A DNA stretch of 64,000 nt, taken from positions 1 through 64,000 of the forward strand of contig NZ_SHLX01000038.1 of assembly GCF_004764705.1 (NCBI RefSeq). Reading direction: 5' to 3'. A program made the translations under genes and the position numbers. Numbering within the stretch: the stretch's first letter is position 1; each line of letters opens with the position of its first letter. The notes below the pieces were generated by a model. It saw nothing but the letters and a program-made list of their open reading frames with translations. It searched no databases and was not told where the DNA came from. Below, in pieces: positions 28,451-36,559 of this stretch. Source of the DNA: Paenibacillus cymbidii (lineage in GTDB: Bacteria; Bacillota; Bacilli; Paenibacillales; NBRC-103111).

Positions 28451-28784
28451 TTTTTCCGGCTTATCTGCTCCGTTACGGACAACGGCAGTGATATAAGCCG
28501 GTTTTTCCGGCTTATCTGCTCCGTTACGGACAACGGCAGTGATATAAGCCGGTTTTTCCGGCTTATTTGCTCCGTTATGGACAGCGGCAGCGGTTTAAGC
28601 CGGTTTTTCCGGCTTATCTGCTCCGATCCGGACGACGGCAGCGGTTTAAGCCGGTTTTTCCGGCTTATCTGCTCCGATCCGGACAGCGGCATCGTTTTAA
28701 GCCGGTTTTTCCGGCTTATCTGGTCCGATCCGGACATCCCGCAGCGGTTTAAGCCGGTTTTTCCGGTTTTGCGGCTTATCTGGT
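28451..28784. repeat. Tandem array of a 51-bp hairpin repeat
   Basis: Unit starts (AAGCCGG) lie at 28495, 28546, 28597, 28648, 28699 and 28751, i.e. spaced 51, 51, 51, 51 and 52 bp, with a truncated unit before and after. Each unit has TAAGCCGG-TTTTT-CCGGCTTA, an 8- to 9-bp stem with a 5-base T loop. After it comes CTCCG..., which forms a small second dyad (TCCGTTACGGA or TCCGATCCGGA). The stem is invariant while the linker varies. Because 51 is divisible by three, the array is open in several frames on both strands and would give a 17-residue peptide repeat, but I judge it noncoding. Confidence 0.85.
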
Positions 28785-29180
28785 CGCTGTGAACCTTCTC
28801 CCCACTCCGCCTCCAACCATCATTAGTTCGGCCACTTCGGGAAATACTACTCAACAGTCGGCCGCAAGCAACCCCCATGCATGTCCAAAAGCCGCCGCTC
28901 CAAGCAGCATGCCTGCAGCGACGGGTTTCCGCAAGTATACCGGGTTTCCTCAACTATACCTGGTATGCTCAAAGTGCCTACTTCACTCTTCATTTGCAAT
29001 TAACTATACTTAAGTAAGAAAAACTTAATTCCGAAGCAACTCGGGATGATCGACCGCCCGTCCACACATGACTCGGAAGTTTTTCATGCGGGATCAGACG
29101 GCTGCCTTATGCAGCTCATTCCTGCCGATTTTGCAAGAAACAGAAAAAAAATTACCTACTCATCATTCGGAGGGATTGGA
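28785..29180. other. Intergenic leader of the FMN reductase gene
   Basis: No gene is seen. A candidate plus-strand promoter is TTCACT (28982-28987), 17 bases and TATACT (29005-29010). It is followed immediately by TTAAGTAAG and then AAACTTAA, short dyad-like sequences that could be an operator for a MarR/HxlR-type redox regulator. Regulation is inferred only from position. Confidence 0.35.
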
Positions 29181-29729
29181 ATGGCAGGAGAAAAACTTAC
29201 CATCGGCATTATTCTCGGCAGCACGCGGCAAGGACGAGTGAGCCCGCAAGTGGGCGAATGGATCAAAAAAATCGCGGACGAACGCGGCGACGCCAACTAC
29301 GAAATCGTCGATATCGCCGACTACAAATTGCCTTTCTTCGGCGAAGGAACCGGCCAGGAGCCGGGATTGGTCGCCTGGCAGGCCAGGCTCGAAAGCCTCG
29401 ACGGCTTCGTGTTCATCGTGCAGGAATACAATCACAGCATTACAGGCGCGCTGAAGAACGCGCTGGATTCGGCTCGCGACCCGTGGAACAACAAGGCCGC
29501 CGGCATCGTCAGCTACGGTTCGACCGGCGGCGCCCGCGCCGCCGAACATCTGCGCGGCATTCTCGGCGAACTGCTGGTAGCCGACGTACGTGTCCATCCG
29601 ACGCTGTCGCTGTTCACCGACTTCGAAAACTATTCGGTGTTCAAGCCGGCCGAGCTTCATCTCGTCAACGTCAATGCGATGCTCGACCAAGTGCTCGCCT
29701 GGAGCGGCGCGCTCAAAACATTGCGTTAA
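29181..29729 (+). CDS. NADPH-dependent FMN reductase
   Basis: The 182-residue protein is a flavodoxin-fold reductase. The FMN phosphate loop is GIILGSTRQGRVSPQVGEWI (about residues 9-28), and a later flavin-contacting segment is FIVQEYNHSITGALKNALD (about 80-98), followed by KAAGIVSYGSTGGARAAEHL. It would reduce FMN, quinones or azo compounds with NAD(P)H in the cytosol. The start MAGEKLTIG is set by GGAGGG upstream; an upstream extension in frame lacks a binding site. A strong terminator follows. Confidence 0.92.
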   Translation: MAGEKLTIGIILGSTRQGRVSPQVGEWIKKIADERGDANYEIVDIADYKLPFFGEGTGQEPGLVAWQARLESLDGFVFIVQEYNHSITGALKNALDSARDPWNNKAAGIVSYGSTGGARAAEHLRGILGELLVADVRVHPTLSLFTDFENYSVFKPAELHLVNVNAMLDQVLAWSGALKTLR

Positions 29730-29769
29730 TTGGCAGCTTGAAGACGCTCCAATCGTTACTTGCGGTACT

Positions 29770-29800
29770 GCCTGAAGACCAAAGGGTCTTCAGGCTTTTA
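29770..29800 (+). terminator. Rho-independent terminator of the FMN reductase gene
   Basis: GCCTGAAGACC and GGTCTTCAGGC form a perfect 11-bp stem around AAAG, followed by TTTTAGTGTTG. It lies between the reductase and the convergent glycosidase gene. Confidence 0.85.
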
Positions 29801-29833
29801 GTGTTGTCCTGCCGCTTCGGAATTGCGCTCCGT

Positions 29834-32545
29834 TCACTCTCCCGTTATGCGGACATTCATCTCGCGGTCGGTTGCGGAAAGCCGCAGCTCGATCAAGCCG
29901 TCATGCCTCATGACGACGGGAATTTCGCGATCGCCGCCGGCGCTCGCGGCGGTGTAGCGCAAGCCCGGCCGAAGGCAGACGAGCACTGTATACGGGCTCG
30001 CCATATCGTTGGCCCGGTGCGTCCAGATCAGCTCCGCACGCGTGTGGCGCTCGTCGAAACGGATGTCCCGCATCCATACGTCGAAGCCTGCCGTAACGCG
30101 GCCGATCCGGTGATAAGCCGCGAACCAGCTCAACACCGGCGCGGACAACCCGCCGAACTGGTGCCAGCCCGCACCGCGCCCGGTTTCGATCATGAAATGC
30201 TCGAAGCAATGGTAACTCTCCGCCGTTTCTTTCTCCCACAGCGCCAGCGCAGTGGAGGCGATGCGCCAGGCGTCGTCGGCCTGCCCGCAGTCGAGCATCA
30301 TTTTCCAGTAAAACCATTGATGAGCCATCCAGACGGCCCCGTTCCAATAACCGCTGGACGAATAGTACGGCGCGCGCCGGTCGACCGTGGACAAGCCGAT
30401 CGGGCTCCACAACCGTTCGCCGTCGCGAAGATGGGCAAGTAGCGTTTCGCCCCGGGCGCCATCGCAAATGCCGGCAACGAGCGGATATGTCCCGTCCAGT
30501 CCCATGTTGTAGTTGACGCCGCTTTCGTGGCGGAGAATGCCCGCCGGCGCCCCCGTCTCGTCGTGCCGCACATAGCCGTAATAGCCGCTCTCGCCGTCCC
30601 AGGCATGCTCGTTCACGGCGGCGGCGAACGCCGCCGCGTCGGCCTCGTAGCCGGCAAGATGCTCGCGATGCCCCAGCGTTTCTGCGGCAAAAGCCAGCAG
30701 CTTGGCGAAACGCGCGGCGTGGCAGGAGACGGAAACCGGCGCCACCTCCCGCGTCAATCGCTGCCGATGCACGTGCAGCTGCGGCGGGTAGTCGTCCCAA
30801 CCGCCCGAATTGTAGAAGTAATCCCACGTTTGCAGCAAGCCCGAGCGGTGCGGGTTCGTCGTCGAACCTCCCGCCTGGCCGCTGAAGTACAAATAATATT
30901 GCCGCAGCCGGGGGTAAAAATAAGCCAGCCAACCGCGGTCGCGGTGCCGGTTCCACAGCTCCTGGAACAAATACGCCTGCACCGGCACCATGCTGCCGTG
31001 ATGGATGAACGCCGCATGCGGATCGCCCGGATCGGTCACGTACGCGTTCAGGCAGTCGGCGGCCCGCTCCGGGTCAAGCTCCGCCAGGCCGAGGCCGATG
31101 AAGCCGGAGTCCCACGTATACAGCGAGTCCCACCATCGGCCGGGCGTATAATGGCGGATGTATCCGCGCCTGACGTAGACGGGGAACACAACGTTCGTCG
31201 CCAGCGTAGCCGCCATCAATTGCTGGCCGAACGCATACTTGCCGCCGGCCGGCACAACCTGCCCGGCCTGCAGTTCGGTCCGCTTCGCCTGCACCTCGGC
31301 CTCCAACGCCGCTGCTTTCTCCTCCACGAACCGGAGCATCATCGTGCGAACCTCGTCCTCGGTACCGCAACAGACGAGCCCGAAGAGCGTCCGACTCGAC
31401 TCGGGAGCAAGCGGGATCGGCCGCAGGAAAATGTCGGCGAAATGCCCCTCTCCCCCTTCGTCGCTCAGCACCGAACGCACGTGGTCGTGAGCGGTGAACC
31501 GCATGAACCGGTCGAGCTCAGCGGCGTAAAACTCGCGGATTTCCCCCGTCGCGCCCGTCCAGAGCACGCCGTAGACAGTGTCCGTTCCTTCGTAGCGCAG
31601 CAGCAGCGACAGCGGAAGCGGGCCGGGCAGCAGCGCCGGCACCGGACGGAGCGGCGTTTCGACGAAACGCACCTCGTCCGCCTCGTTCCCCGCCGCCACT
31701 ACAAAACCGTCCAATTCGGCCGGCGCCCCTCCTTCGGCAGTCAGCTCAAGCGTATGCGCGCCGGCAGCCAGCGGCGCAATGCCAAGGCGAACGACCTGCA
31801 CCTCGCCGTTGCCTCCCGGCAGACGTACGCTCCCTTGCAGCAGCCCTTCCGCGCGGAACGCGGCGGTTTCGCCCGCGGCCACGCGATAGCGCAGCAGCAT
31901 TACCGCATCCGGCATATCCTGCGGCAGCTCTACCCGGTAGCTGACGTTGTCTCCCGCGTCGGCGCCGAATCCCGCGCCGAGGCCGGAGCCGCCGACGAAT
32001 CGCTGCACCCGCGCCTCGCCCCGCAGCATGCCGTCATAGACGAGCCCATCGCTCGGCCGCGGGTTGGCGAAACGAAGCGCTGCGTAATCCAGCGCATCCG
32101 TCCACACCGCCGTCTGCGGCAGCTCGGGCACCGCTTCGCAAAGCGCCGGGCCGTGGGCGCGAAGCTGCGGGCCGTGCAGCGACGCAACGCTGTGCAGCAC
32201 GAGCTGCTGCGGAAGCCCGGTGCGGTTGACGCACTCCGCACGAATAAGCCGCTCCTTGTCGGAACGCGCGGTGAAGGAAATATCCGCGTACACGCGGTCC
32301 TTCCACTCCAGTTCGTGGCGGTGGGCGTAATAAGTCAAGTCGGGAAGCGCCTCCCAGGGGTGGTAGCCGGATTCCCACAGCACGTTCGGCACGTCCACTT
32401 TCCGGCGATACAGCCCCGGGAACACGCCGAGATCGAAGCGATGGCCGCGGCGTTTGTCGGCGATGTGGGAGATCCCGATGTACTTCTTCGTATAAGGCCC
32501 CCAATCCGGCAGCCTCAGGTCATGGTTGTTGTCATAGTCGCGCAC
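29834..32545 (-). CDS. GH63-like (alpha/alpha)6 glycoside hydrolase
   Basis: The 903-residue protein opens VRDYDNNHDLRLPDWGPYTK with a GTG start at 32545 behind AGGAGGCGGG. The N-terminal 400 residues are a beta-rich domain and the C-terminal 480 residues look like an (alpha/alpha)6 barrel. The barrel includes YTPGRWWDSLYTWDSGFIGL, AFIHHGSMVPVQAYLFQELW, and SSSGYWNGAVWMAHQWFYWK with a late GAGWHQFGGLSAPV. WDSLYTWDSGF and GYWNG-x-VW are typical of GH63-type alpha-glucosidases and related enzymes. It has no signal peptide, so it likely acts inside the cell on imported oligosaccharides. The exact linkage is unknown. Confidence 0.82.
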   Translation of the reverse strand: MRDYDNNHDLRLPDWGPYTKKYIGISHIADKRRGHRFDLGVFPGLYRRKVDVPNVLWESGYHPWEALPDLTYYAHRHELEWKDRVYADISFTARSDKERLIRAECVNRTGLPQQLVLHSVASLHGPQLRAHGPALCEAVPELPQTAVWTDALDYAALRFANPRPSDGLVYDGMLRGEARVQRFVGGSGLGAGFGADAGDNVSYRVELPQDMPDAVMLLRYRVAAGETAAFRAEGLLQGSVRLPGGNGEVQVVRLGIAPLAAGAHTLELTAEGGAPAELDGFVVAAGNEADEVRFVETPLRPVPALLPGPLPLSLLLRYEGTDTVYGVLWTGATGEIREFYAAELDRFMRFTAHDHVRSVLSDEGGEGHFADIFLRPIPLAPESSRTLFGLVCCGTEDEVRTMMLRFVEEKAAALEAEVQAKRTELQAGQVVPAGGKYAFGQQLMAATLATNVVFPVYVRRGYIRHYTPGRWWDSLYTWDSGFIGLGLAELDPERAADCLNAYVTDPGDPHAAFIHHGSMVPVQAYLFQELWNRHRDRGWLAYFYPRLRQYYLYFSGQAGGSTTNPHRSGLLQTWDYFYNSGGWDDYPPQLHVHRQRLTREVAPVSVSCHAARFAKLLAFAAETLGHREHLAGYEADAAAFAAAVNEHAWDGESGYYGYVRHDETGAPAGILRHESGVNYNMGLDGTYPLVAGICDGARGETLLAHLRDGERLWSPIGLSTVDRRAPYYSSSGYWNGAVWMAHQWFYWKMMLDCGQADDAWRIASTALALWEKETAESYHCFEHFMIETGRGAGWHQFGGLSAPVLSWFAAYHRIGRVTAGFDVWMRDIRFDERHTRAELIWTHRANDMASPYTVLVCLRPGLRYTAASAGGDREIPVVMRHDGLIELRLSATDREMNVRITGE

Positions 32546-32703
32546 AAGTTCCCGCCTCCTGTGTGATCGGCAGCACCGGTTCGCCGCCTGCACGCATATG
32601 AGCCCATTGTAGAGGAGACATCCGGCAAAAGGATACGCTTACTTTTTGCCGGATGATCGAATTTTTAATGTCGGGAGGGTGCATGAGGGTGACCGGGGAG
32701 AGA

Positions 32704-32780
32704 AATAGGCCATAAAAATGGCCTATTCCCCCCATTTCGCCACTCTCATCGAAAATAGCCAGTGAAAACACTGGTTATTT
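32704..32780. repeat. Extragenic palindromic element, copy 2 (two hairpins)
   Basis: Unit one (32704-32727) is a perfect 10-bp stem AATAGGCCAT/ATGGCCTATT around four A. Unit two (32753-32780) is AAATAGCCAGTG/CACTGGTTATTT around four A, with one G-T pair. The order, GGCC unit then CCAGTG unit, is the same as at 60258-60347. It lies between the glycosidase and acuA. Confidence 0.85.
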
Positions 32781-32815
32781 CGCGGCGAAGGCCCGTATTT
32801 GGGTGCCCCATTCCC

Positions 32816-33448
32816 TCAATACATATACCGGTACTGGAAGCGGACCCGGTCGAACCGTTCCTCCGACGCCAGCGGCACGTCCTCGCCGACACGCACCATC
32901 AGGCAGTTGGCCGGATGGGAGCAAATTTCCGGGTCGTCGGTGGCGTACCAGACCATGTCGACGCTCTTCATCAGCCGCTCCATCATCGCGCGGTATTCCC
33001 ACACGGACAAGCCGCTGCCGCGCAAGTCCCAATGCCAGTAATACTCCGTCGTGTAGACAATCACGTTCTCCATCTGACGGCCGGCAAAAGCGAGCTGCAG
33101 CAGCTTCTTGCCAATGCCGAAGCTGCGATAGCTGTCGGCCACCTCGATGGCGCCGAGCTCGATCAGGTCGTTCATTCCGCTTTGCGACCAGCGCTCGTAC
33201 GGATCGGGATAATGAAACGTCACGTAGCCGACGATCGTGTCGCCGTCGCGGGCGGCGATGATCCTCCCTTCCGGCAGGGCGGCGATCTCCACGAGCGCCT
33301 CCAACTGCTCGGGCGGCCGGCGGAACGCGTCCAACTGCTCGTGCATGCTCCATTCGGCCAGCCGTTCGGGCGGCACGGGACCTTCGACGACGAGCTTGCC
33401 GAGCTCCCGTTCGATCGTCAGCGAGTGAAACGTTTTGATATGATCCAT
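32816..33448 (-). CDS. acuA: AcuA acetyltransferase (acetoin utilisation, acetylates AcsA)
   Basis: The 210-residue protein starts MDHIKTFHSLTIERELGKLV and has the GNAT acetyl-CoA site in IEVADSYRSFGIGKKLLQLA (about residues 95-115). The end of the protein is typical of AcuA (VMVRVGEDVPLASEERFDRV-like segment, then RFQYRYMY). In Bacillus AcuA acetylates and inactivates acetyl-CoA synthetase, with AcuC as the partner deacetylase. It starts 17 bp after acuC in the same operon. The acsA gene, which often lies opposite, is not in this window; the next gene downstream is the glycosidase. Confidence 0.92.
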   Translation of the reverse strand: MDHIKTFHSLTIERELGKLVVEGPVPPERLAEWSMHEQLDAFRRPPEQLEALVEIAALPEGRIIAARDGDTIVGYVTFHYPDPYERWSQSGMNDLIELGAIEVADSYRSFGIGKKLLQLAFAGRQMENVIVYTTEYYWHWDLRGSGLSVWEYRAMMERLMKSVDMVWYATDDPEICSHPANCLMVRVGEDVPLASEERFDRVRFQYRYMY

Positions 33449-33465
33449 GGCTCGGTTGTCCCCCT

Positions 33466-34677
33466 TCAATCCGGCTGACTGCGCTGCAGGTTCGGAAGAT
33501 ACAGCATGGCATGCTCCATCACTTGCCGGTTCTTCTCGGCAATCTGGCTCCGTCTCGGCATCGGCTCCCAGTCTTGGACGGGGTCGAGCCAGGCAGCCGG
33601 CAGCGGATCCGGGCTGTGCGGCTGCCAGCGATCCGCCCACCCTTCGGGAAGCGGCAGATCCGGCCGCTCGCCCAGGGCGGCGATCAGCGGATGGTCCGTC
33701 ATCGCCATCCACACCAGGCTCCAGGCGCGGGGAACGACGCGCCAGATGTCGTAGCCGCCGCCGCCGAGCGCCAGCCAGCGCCCGCCGCAATAAGCGTGCG
33801 CCAGCTCGTGGATCACTTGCGGCATCCGCCGGTAAATGGCCATGCTGCAATGAATGTGCGCCAGCGGATCGAAGGCGTGGGCGTCGCAGCCGTGCTGGGA
33901 GACGATAATGTCCGGCCGGAAGCCGGCGATCGTCCGGCGCAGCGGCGTTTCAAAGCATTCGAGCCACGACTCGTCTTCGGTATACGGCTCGACCGGGATG
34001 TTGACCGTGGCGCCGAAGCCGAGGTCGTTGCCCCGTTCGGCCGCCATGCCCGTTCCGGGATACAAAAACTTGCCCGTCTCGTGAATCGAGAACGTACATA
34101 CGTCCGGATCGCTGTAAAAAGCGAACTCCACCCCGTCGCCGTGATGCACGTCGGTGTCGACGTACAGCACGCGCGCCTGGTGATGCTTCCGCAGGTGCGC
34201 GATCGCAACCGACGCGTCGTTGTAGACGCAGAAGCCGGCGGCCTTGTTCGGGAAGGCGTGGTGCAGCCCGCCGCCGAGATGCAGCGCATGGTCGCGCGCC
34301 CCCGACATGACCAGCTCGGCGGCGCGCAGCGTCCCGCCAACCGCGTTGGAGGCGGCTTCATGCATATGCGGAAAAAACGGCGTGTCCCCATCGCCCAAAC
34401 CGAACCGGTCCGCTTCCCGCAGCCATTCGGGCGGCGGCGGAACGTCGCTCAACGCGCGAACGGCGCGGACGAATTCGTCCGTGTGCACGAGCGCCAGCTC
34501 ATCCGCCGTCGCCATACGCGGCGCAAATACGTCGGCGTCCGCCAGCGCGCCGGCGCTGCGCAGCAGGTCGGCGGTAAGCGCGAGCCGCTGCTGGTTGAAC
34601 GGGTGATCGTCGGGGAACCGGTACTTCAGTTCGTCCGGATGATAAATAAAGGCGGCTTGATCCATCGCGACCGCCAT
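33466..34677 (-). CDS. acuC: AcuC histone-deacetylase-family protein deacetylase
   Basis: The 403-residue protein is a zinc-dependent class I/II-like deacetylase. It contains ALHLGGGLHHAFPNKAAGFC with the His-His pair, VLYVDTDVHHGDGVEFAFYS carrying the zinc-binding Asp and His, and IVSQHGCDAHAFDPLAHIH with the second Asp. A catalytic-type tyrosine lies in LALGGGGYDIWRV. It reverses AcuA acetylation of acetyl-CoA synthetase. Start choice is uncertain: ATG at 34677 has GGAAAGG directly abutting, and the ATG at 34665 has better spacing. It precedes acuA by 17 bp. Confidence 0.95.
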   Translation of the reverse strand: MAVAMDQAAFIYHPDELKYRFPDDHPFNQQRLALTADLLRSAGALADADVFAPRMATADELALVHTDEFVRAVRALSDVPPPPEWLREADRFGLGDGDTPFFPHMHEAASNAVGGTLRAAELVMSGARDHALHLGGGLHHAFPNKAAGFCVYNDASVAIAHLRKHHQARVLYVDTDVHHGDGVEFAFYSDPDVCTFSIHETGKFLYPGTGMAAERGNDLGFGATVNIPVEPYTEDESWLECFETPLRRTIAGFRPDIIVSQHGCDAHAFDPLAHIHCSMAIYRRMPQVIHELAHAYCGGRWLALGGGGYDIWRVVPRAWSLVWMAMTDHPLIAALGERPDLPLPEGWADRWQPHSPDPLPAAWLDPVQDWEPMPRRSQIAEKNRQVMEHAMLYLPNLQRSQPD

Positions 34678-34702
34678 CCTTTCCGTTAAGAGTCTTTCCC
34701 CT

Positions 34703-35929
34703 TTACCCCCAGGGCGCCATCACGTGCGAGACGAGCCAGGCAAGCGCCCAGCCGGCCGCCAGCGTAACGAAGACGCCGAACCACGGCAGCGAACTGATGC
34801 CGATCGCCGCGCTCATCGGCAGGAATACCGGCAGCAGCATGGCGCCGATCGCTTTTTGCGCCGCTGCGTGTTTATCCGCCTGGCGCCAGCGGAACATGCC
34901 GACAAATTCGCCGCTCGCCATCTCCTGCCAATACGAACGCAGCCAATAGCCGAGCAGCAGCGCAAAGCCGAACCAGACGACGCCCTTCACCCACAGCGGC
35001 AAAAAAGGCAGCGACATCGCCGCCACGCCAAGCGGCAGCAGCCGGAGCAGCACGCCCATCTGCGCCCTGCTGCGAAAAAACGATTTGACGATCGCTTCCG
35101 CCAGCCCGTTCGCCGGCGTCCGCTTGCGGAACAGCCGGTTCGAGCGCCGCCACAGCAGCGGCCGCTTGCGCCGCGAGCGCGGCTTCTTCTCGACGAATTG
35201 GCGCAGCACGATGCCGGCCAGCCGCAGCCGTTGCCGGCGCTCGTTGTCGGCGTCGTGGAAGAAGGCGCCGCGTAAACGCAGCCGCACACGAGCGAGCCGG
35301 ACGGCGATCGCCGCCGCCAGCAAGCCGGCCAGCGCCAGCGCAAGCGGCCAGCGAGACAAGCCGACCGCCGCCGGCGCGAACAGCAGCGCAAATACCGGCT
35401 GCAGCAGCGCGTAGCGCAGCCAGTAGCGCCAGCCGGCGAAACGCGCCGACAGCAGCTGCACGACAAGCGCGGCGGCAACGCGAAACGGCCACAGAAACAG
35501 CAGCAGCGCCGCGATCCTTACGAGCGGCCAGCCGTAATGCTGGTAGAGCAGCGGCGCCAGCAGCGCCACGGCGACGATGGAAAGCAACCCGTGCATGACG
35601 GCCGTGTAGCCGATGCCGCGGCTCATGACGCCGCGCTGCCACACCGGACGCTGCAGCAGGAACAACTGGTCGCCGTCCTCGACGAACAGCCGCACCGTCC
35701 CCGCCGTCGCGAACCGGTACAGGACGGCGATGAGCAGCGCCAGCGGCACATGAGCCATCCAGGCGGGATCGGCCCGCCACAGCTTCGCGTATTGGTACAC
35801 GCCCGCAGCCAGCGCGGGAACGATCACATACAGCGCGACCGTCCAGTCGACGACCAAACGCGCAACCGCGAGCTGAAACCGCCAGAAATCCGCGACCCGC
35901 CGGCGAAACAGCCCGTTCACCGTCACCAT
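34703..35929 (-). CDS. ecsB: EcsB-family ABC transporter permease
   Basis: The 408-residue membrane protein has roughly eight to ten hydrophobic segments, with an Arg-rich cytoplasmic stretch (KKPRSRRKRPLLWRRSNRLF) near the middle. Its ordering matches EcsB of Bacillus: an N-terminal GLFRRRVADFWRFQL helix start, then RFATAGTVRLFVEDGDQLFL near residue 70. With EcsA it forms a transporter affecting protein secretion, proteolysis and competence in Bacillus. The start at 35929 has GGGAGG upstream; the longer frame lacks a site. Unusually, its partner ecsA is about 2.5 kb upstream on the same strand, with two oppositely oriented genes between. Confidence 0.85.
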   Translation of the reverse strand: MVTVNGLFRRRVADFWRFQLAVARLVVDWTVALYVIVPALAAGVYQYAKLWRADPAWMAHVPLALLIAVLYRFATAGTVRLFVEDGDQLFLLQRPVWQRGVMSRGIGYTAVMHGLLSIVAVALLAPLLYQHYGWPLVRIAALLLFLWPFRVAAALVVQLLSARFAGWRYWLRYALLQPVFALLFAPAAVGLSRWPLALALAGLLAAAIAVRLARVRLRLRGAFFHDADNERRQRLRLAGIVLRQFVEKKPRSRRKRPLLWRRSNRLFRKRTPANGLAEAIVKSFFRSRAQMGVLLRLLPLGVAAMSLPFLPLWVKGVVWFGFALLLGYWLRSYWQEMASGEFVGMFRWRQADKHAAAQKAIGAMLLPVFLPMSAAIGISSLPWFGVFVTLAAGWALAWLVSHVMAPWG

Positions 35930-36097
35930 CCCGTTTTCCTCCCGTCCTTGTGCGCCTTGCGCGCGTTGCATGCCTTCTGCCAGTCCTGTCCGGCAGTCCA
36001 TCCATTCCTTCTACTATACCATTCGCCGCCGTCGGCCCGCATCCTTTGTGCGGCGGCGTCCGACAGCCTTGGGGGAGCTTTGCGAAAGCTTCGCCGC

Positions 36098-36149
36098 TTG
36101 ACAGCTTCGTTCTATCGCGATAGAATGATATCATTCTACTGCAGTAGAA
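36098..36149 (+). promoter_or_regulatory. Promoter with two perfect BlaI-type operators
   Basis: TTGACA (36098-36103), a 17-base spacer and TAGAAT (36121-36126) make a near-consensus promoter. Two perfect 16-bp palindromes, TTCTATCGCGATAGAA (36110-36125, over the -10) and TTCTACTGCAGTAGAA (36134-36149), share TTCTA/TAGAA arms and have centres 24 bp apart, so two BlaI dimers could bind side by side. Position and arms strongly suggest autoregulation of the downstream blaI-M56 pair. Confidence 0.85.
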
Positions 36150-36175
36150 CGAATGATTGGCGGGAGGTTGCCTGC

Positions 36176-36559
36176 ATGACGATCAAGCTTTTCGATTCCG
36201 AGTTGAAGGTGCTGGACATCTTGTGGCGGCATGGCGACACGACGGCGAAGCGTATAGCCGAACTGCTCAAGGAGCAGATCGGCTGGAGCAAAACGACGAC
36301 GTACACCGTGATCAAAAAGTGTTTGGACAAAGGAGCGATCGAACGGAGCGATCCGGATTTTGTCTGCCGTCCTCTCGTGACGAAGGAGCAGGCGCAGCAA
36401 GCGGAAACCGCCGAGTTGATCGACCGAATGTACGACGGCGCCGCTGACCGGCTGATCGCCTCGCTGCTGGACGGCAAACGGCTGACGACCGCGGAGATCG
36501 AGCGGCTGAAGCGGCTGGTCGACCGTCTGGAAGCGGGGGACGGCCATGAACCTGATTGA
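36176..36559 (+). CDS. blaI: BlaI/MecI family repressor
   Basis: The 127-residue protein has the BlaI winged helix: LFDSELKVLDILWRHGDTTA, then KRIAELLKEQIGWSKTTTYT as recognition helix, followed by VIKKCLDKGAIERSDPDFVC. In the family, the repressor is cleaved or displaced when the cognate M56 sensor is activated. The ATG at 36176 has GGGAGG upstream. It overlaps the start of the M56 gene by 14 bases, implying translational coupling. The double palindrome directly upstream is its predicted operator. Confidence 0.93.
   Translation: MTIKLFDSELKVLDILWRHGDTTAKRIAELLKEQIGWSKTTTYTVIKKCLDKGAIERSDPDFVCRPLVTKEQAQQAETAELIDRMYDGAADRLIASLLDGKRLTTAEIERLKRLVDRLEAGDGHEPD

Noticed and set aside
28369..28953. 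Minus-strand frame encoding a repeated SEQISRKNRLKPLPL-like peptide
   Set aside because: The repetition comes from the 51-bp hairpin array, which is open in several frames because 51 is a multiple of three. Conservation is in the stems, not in codon positions.
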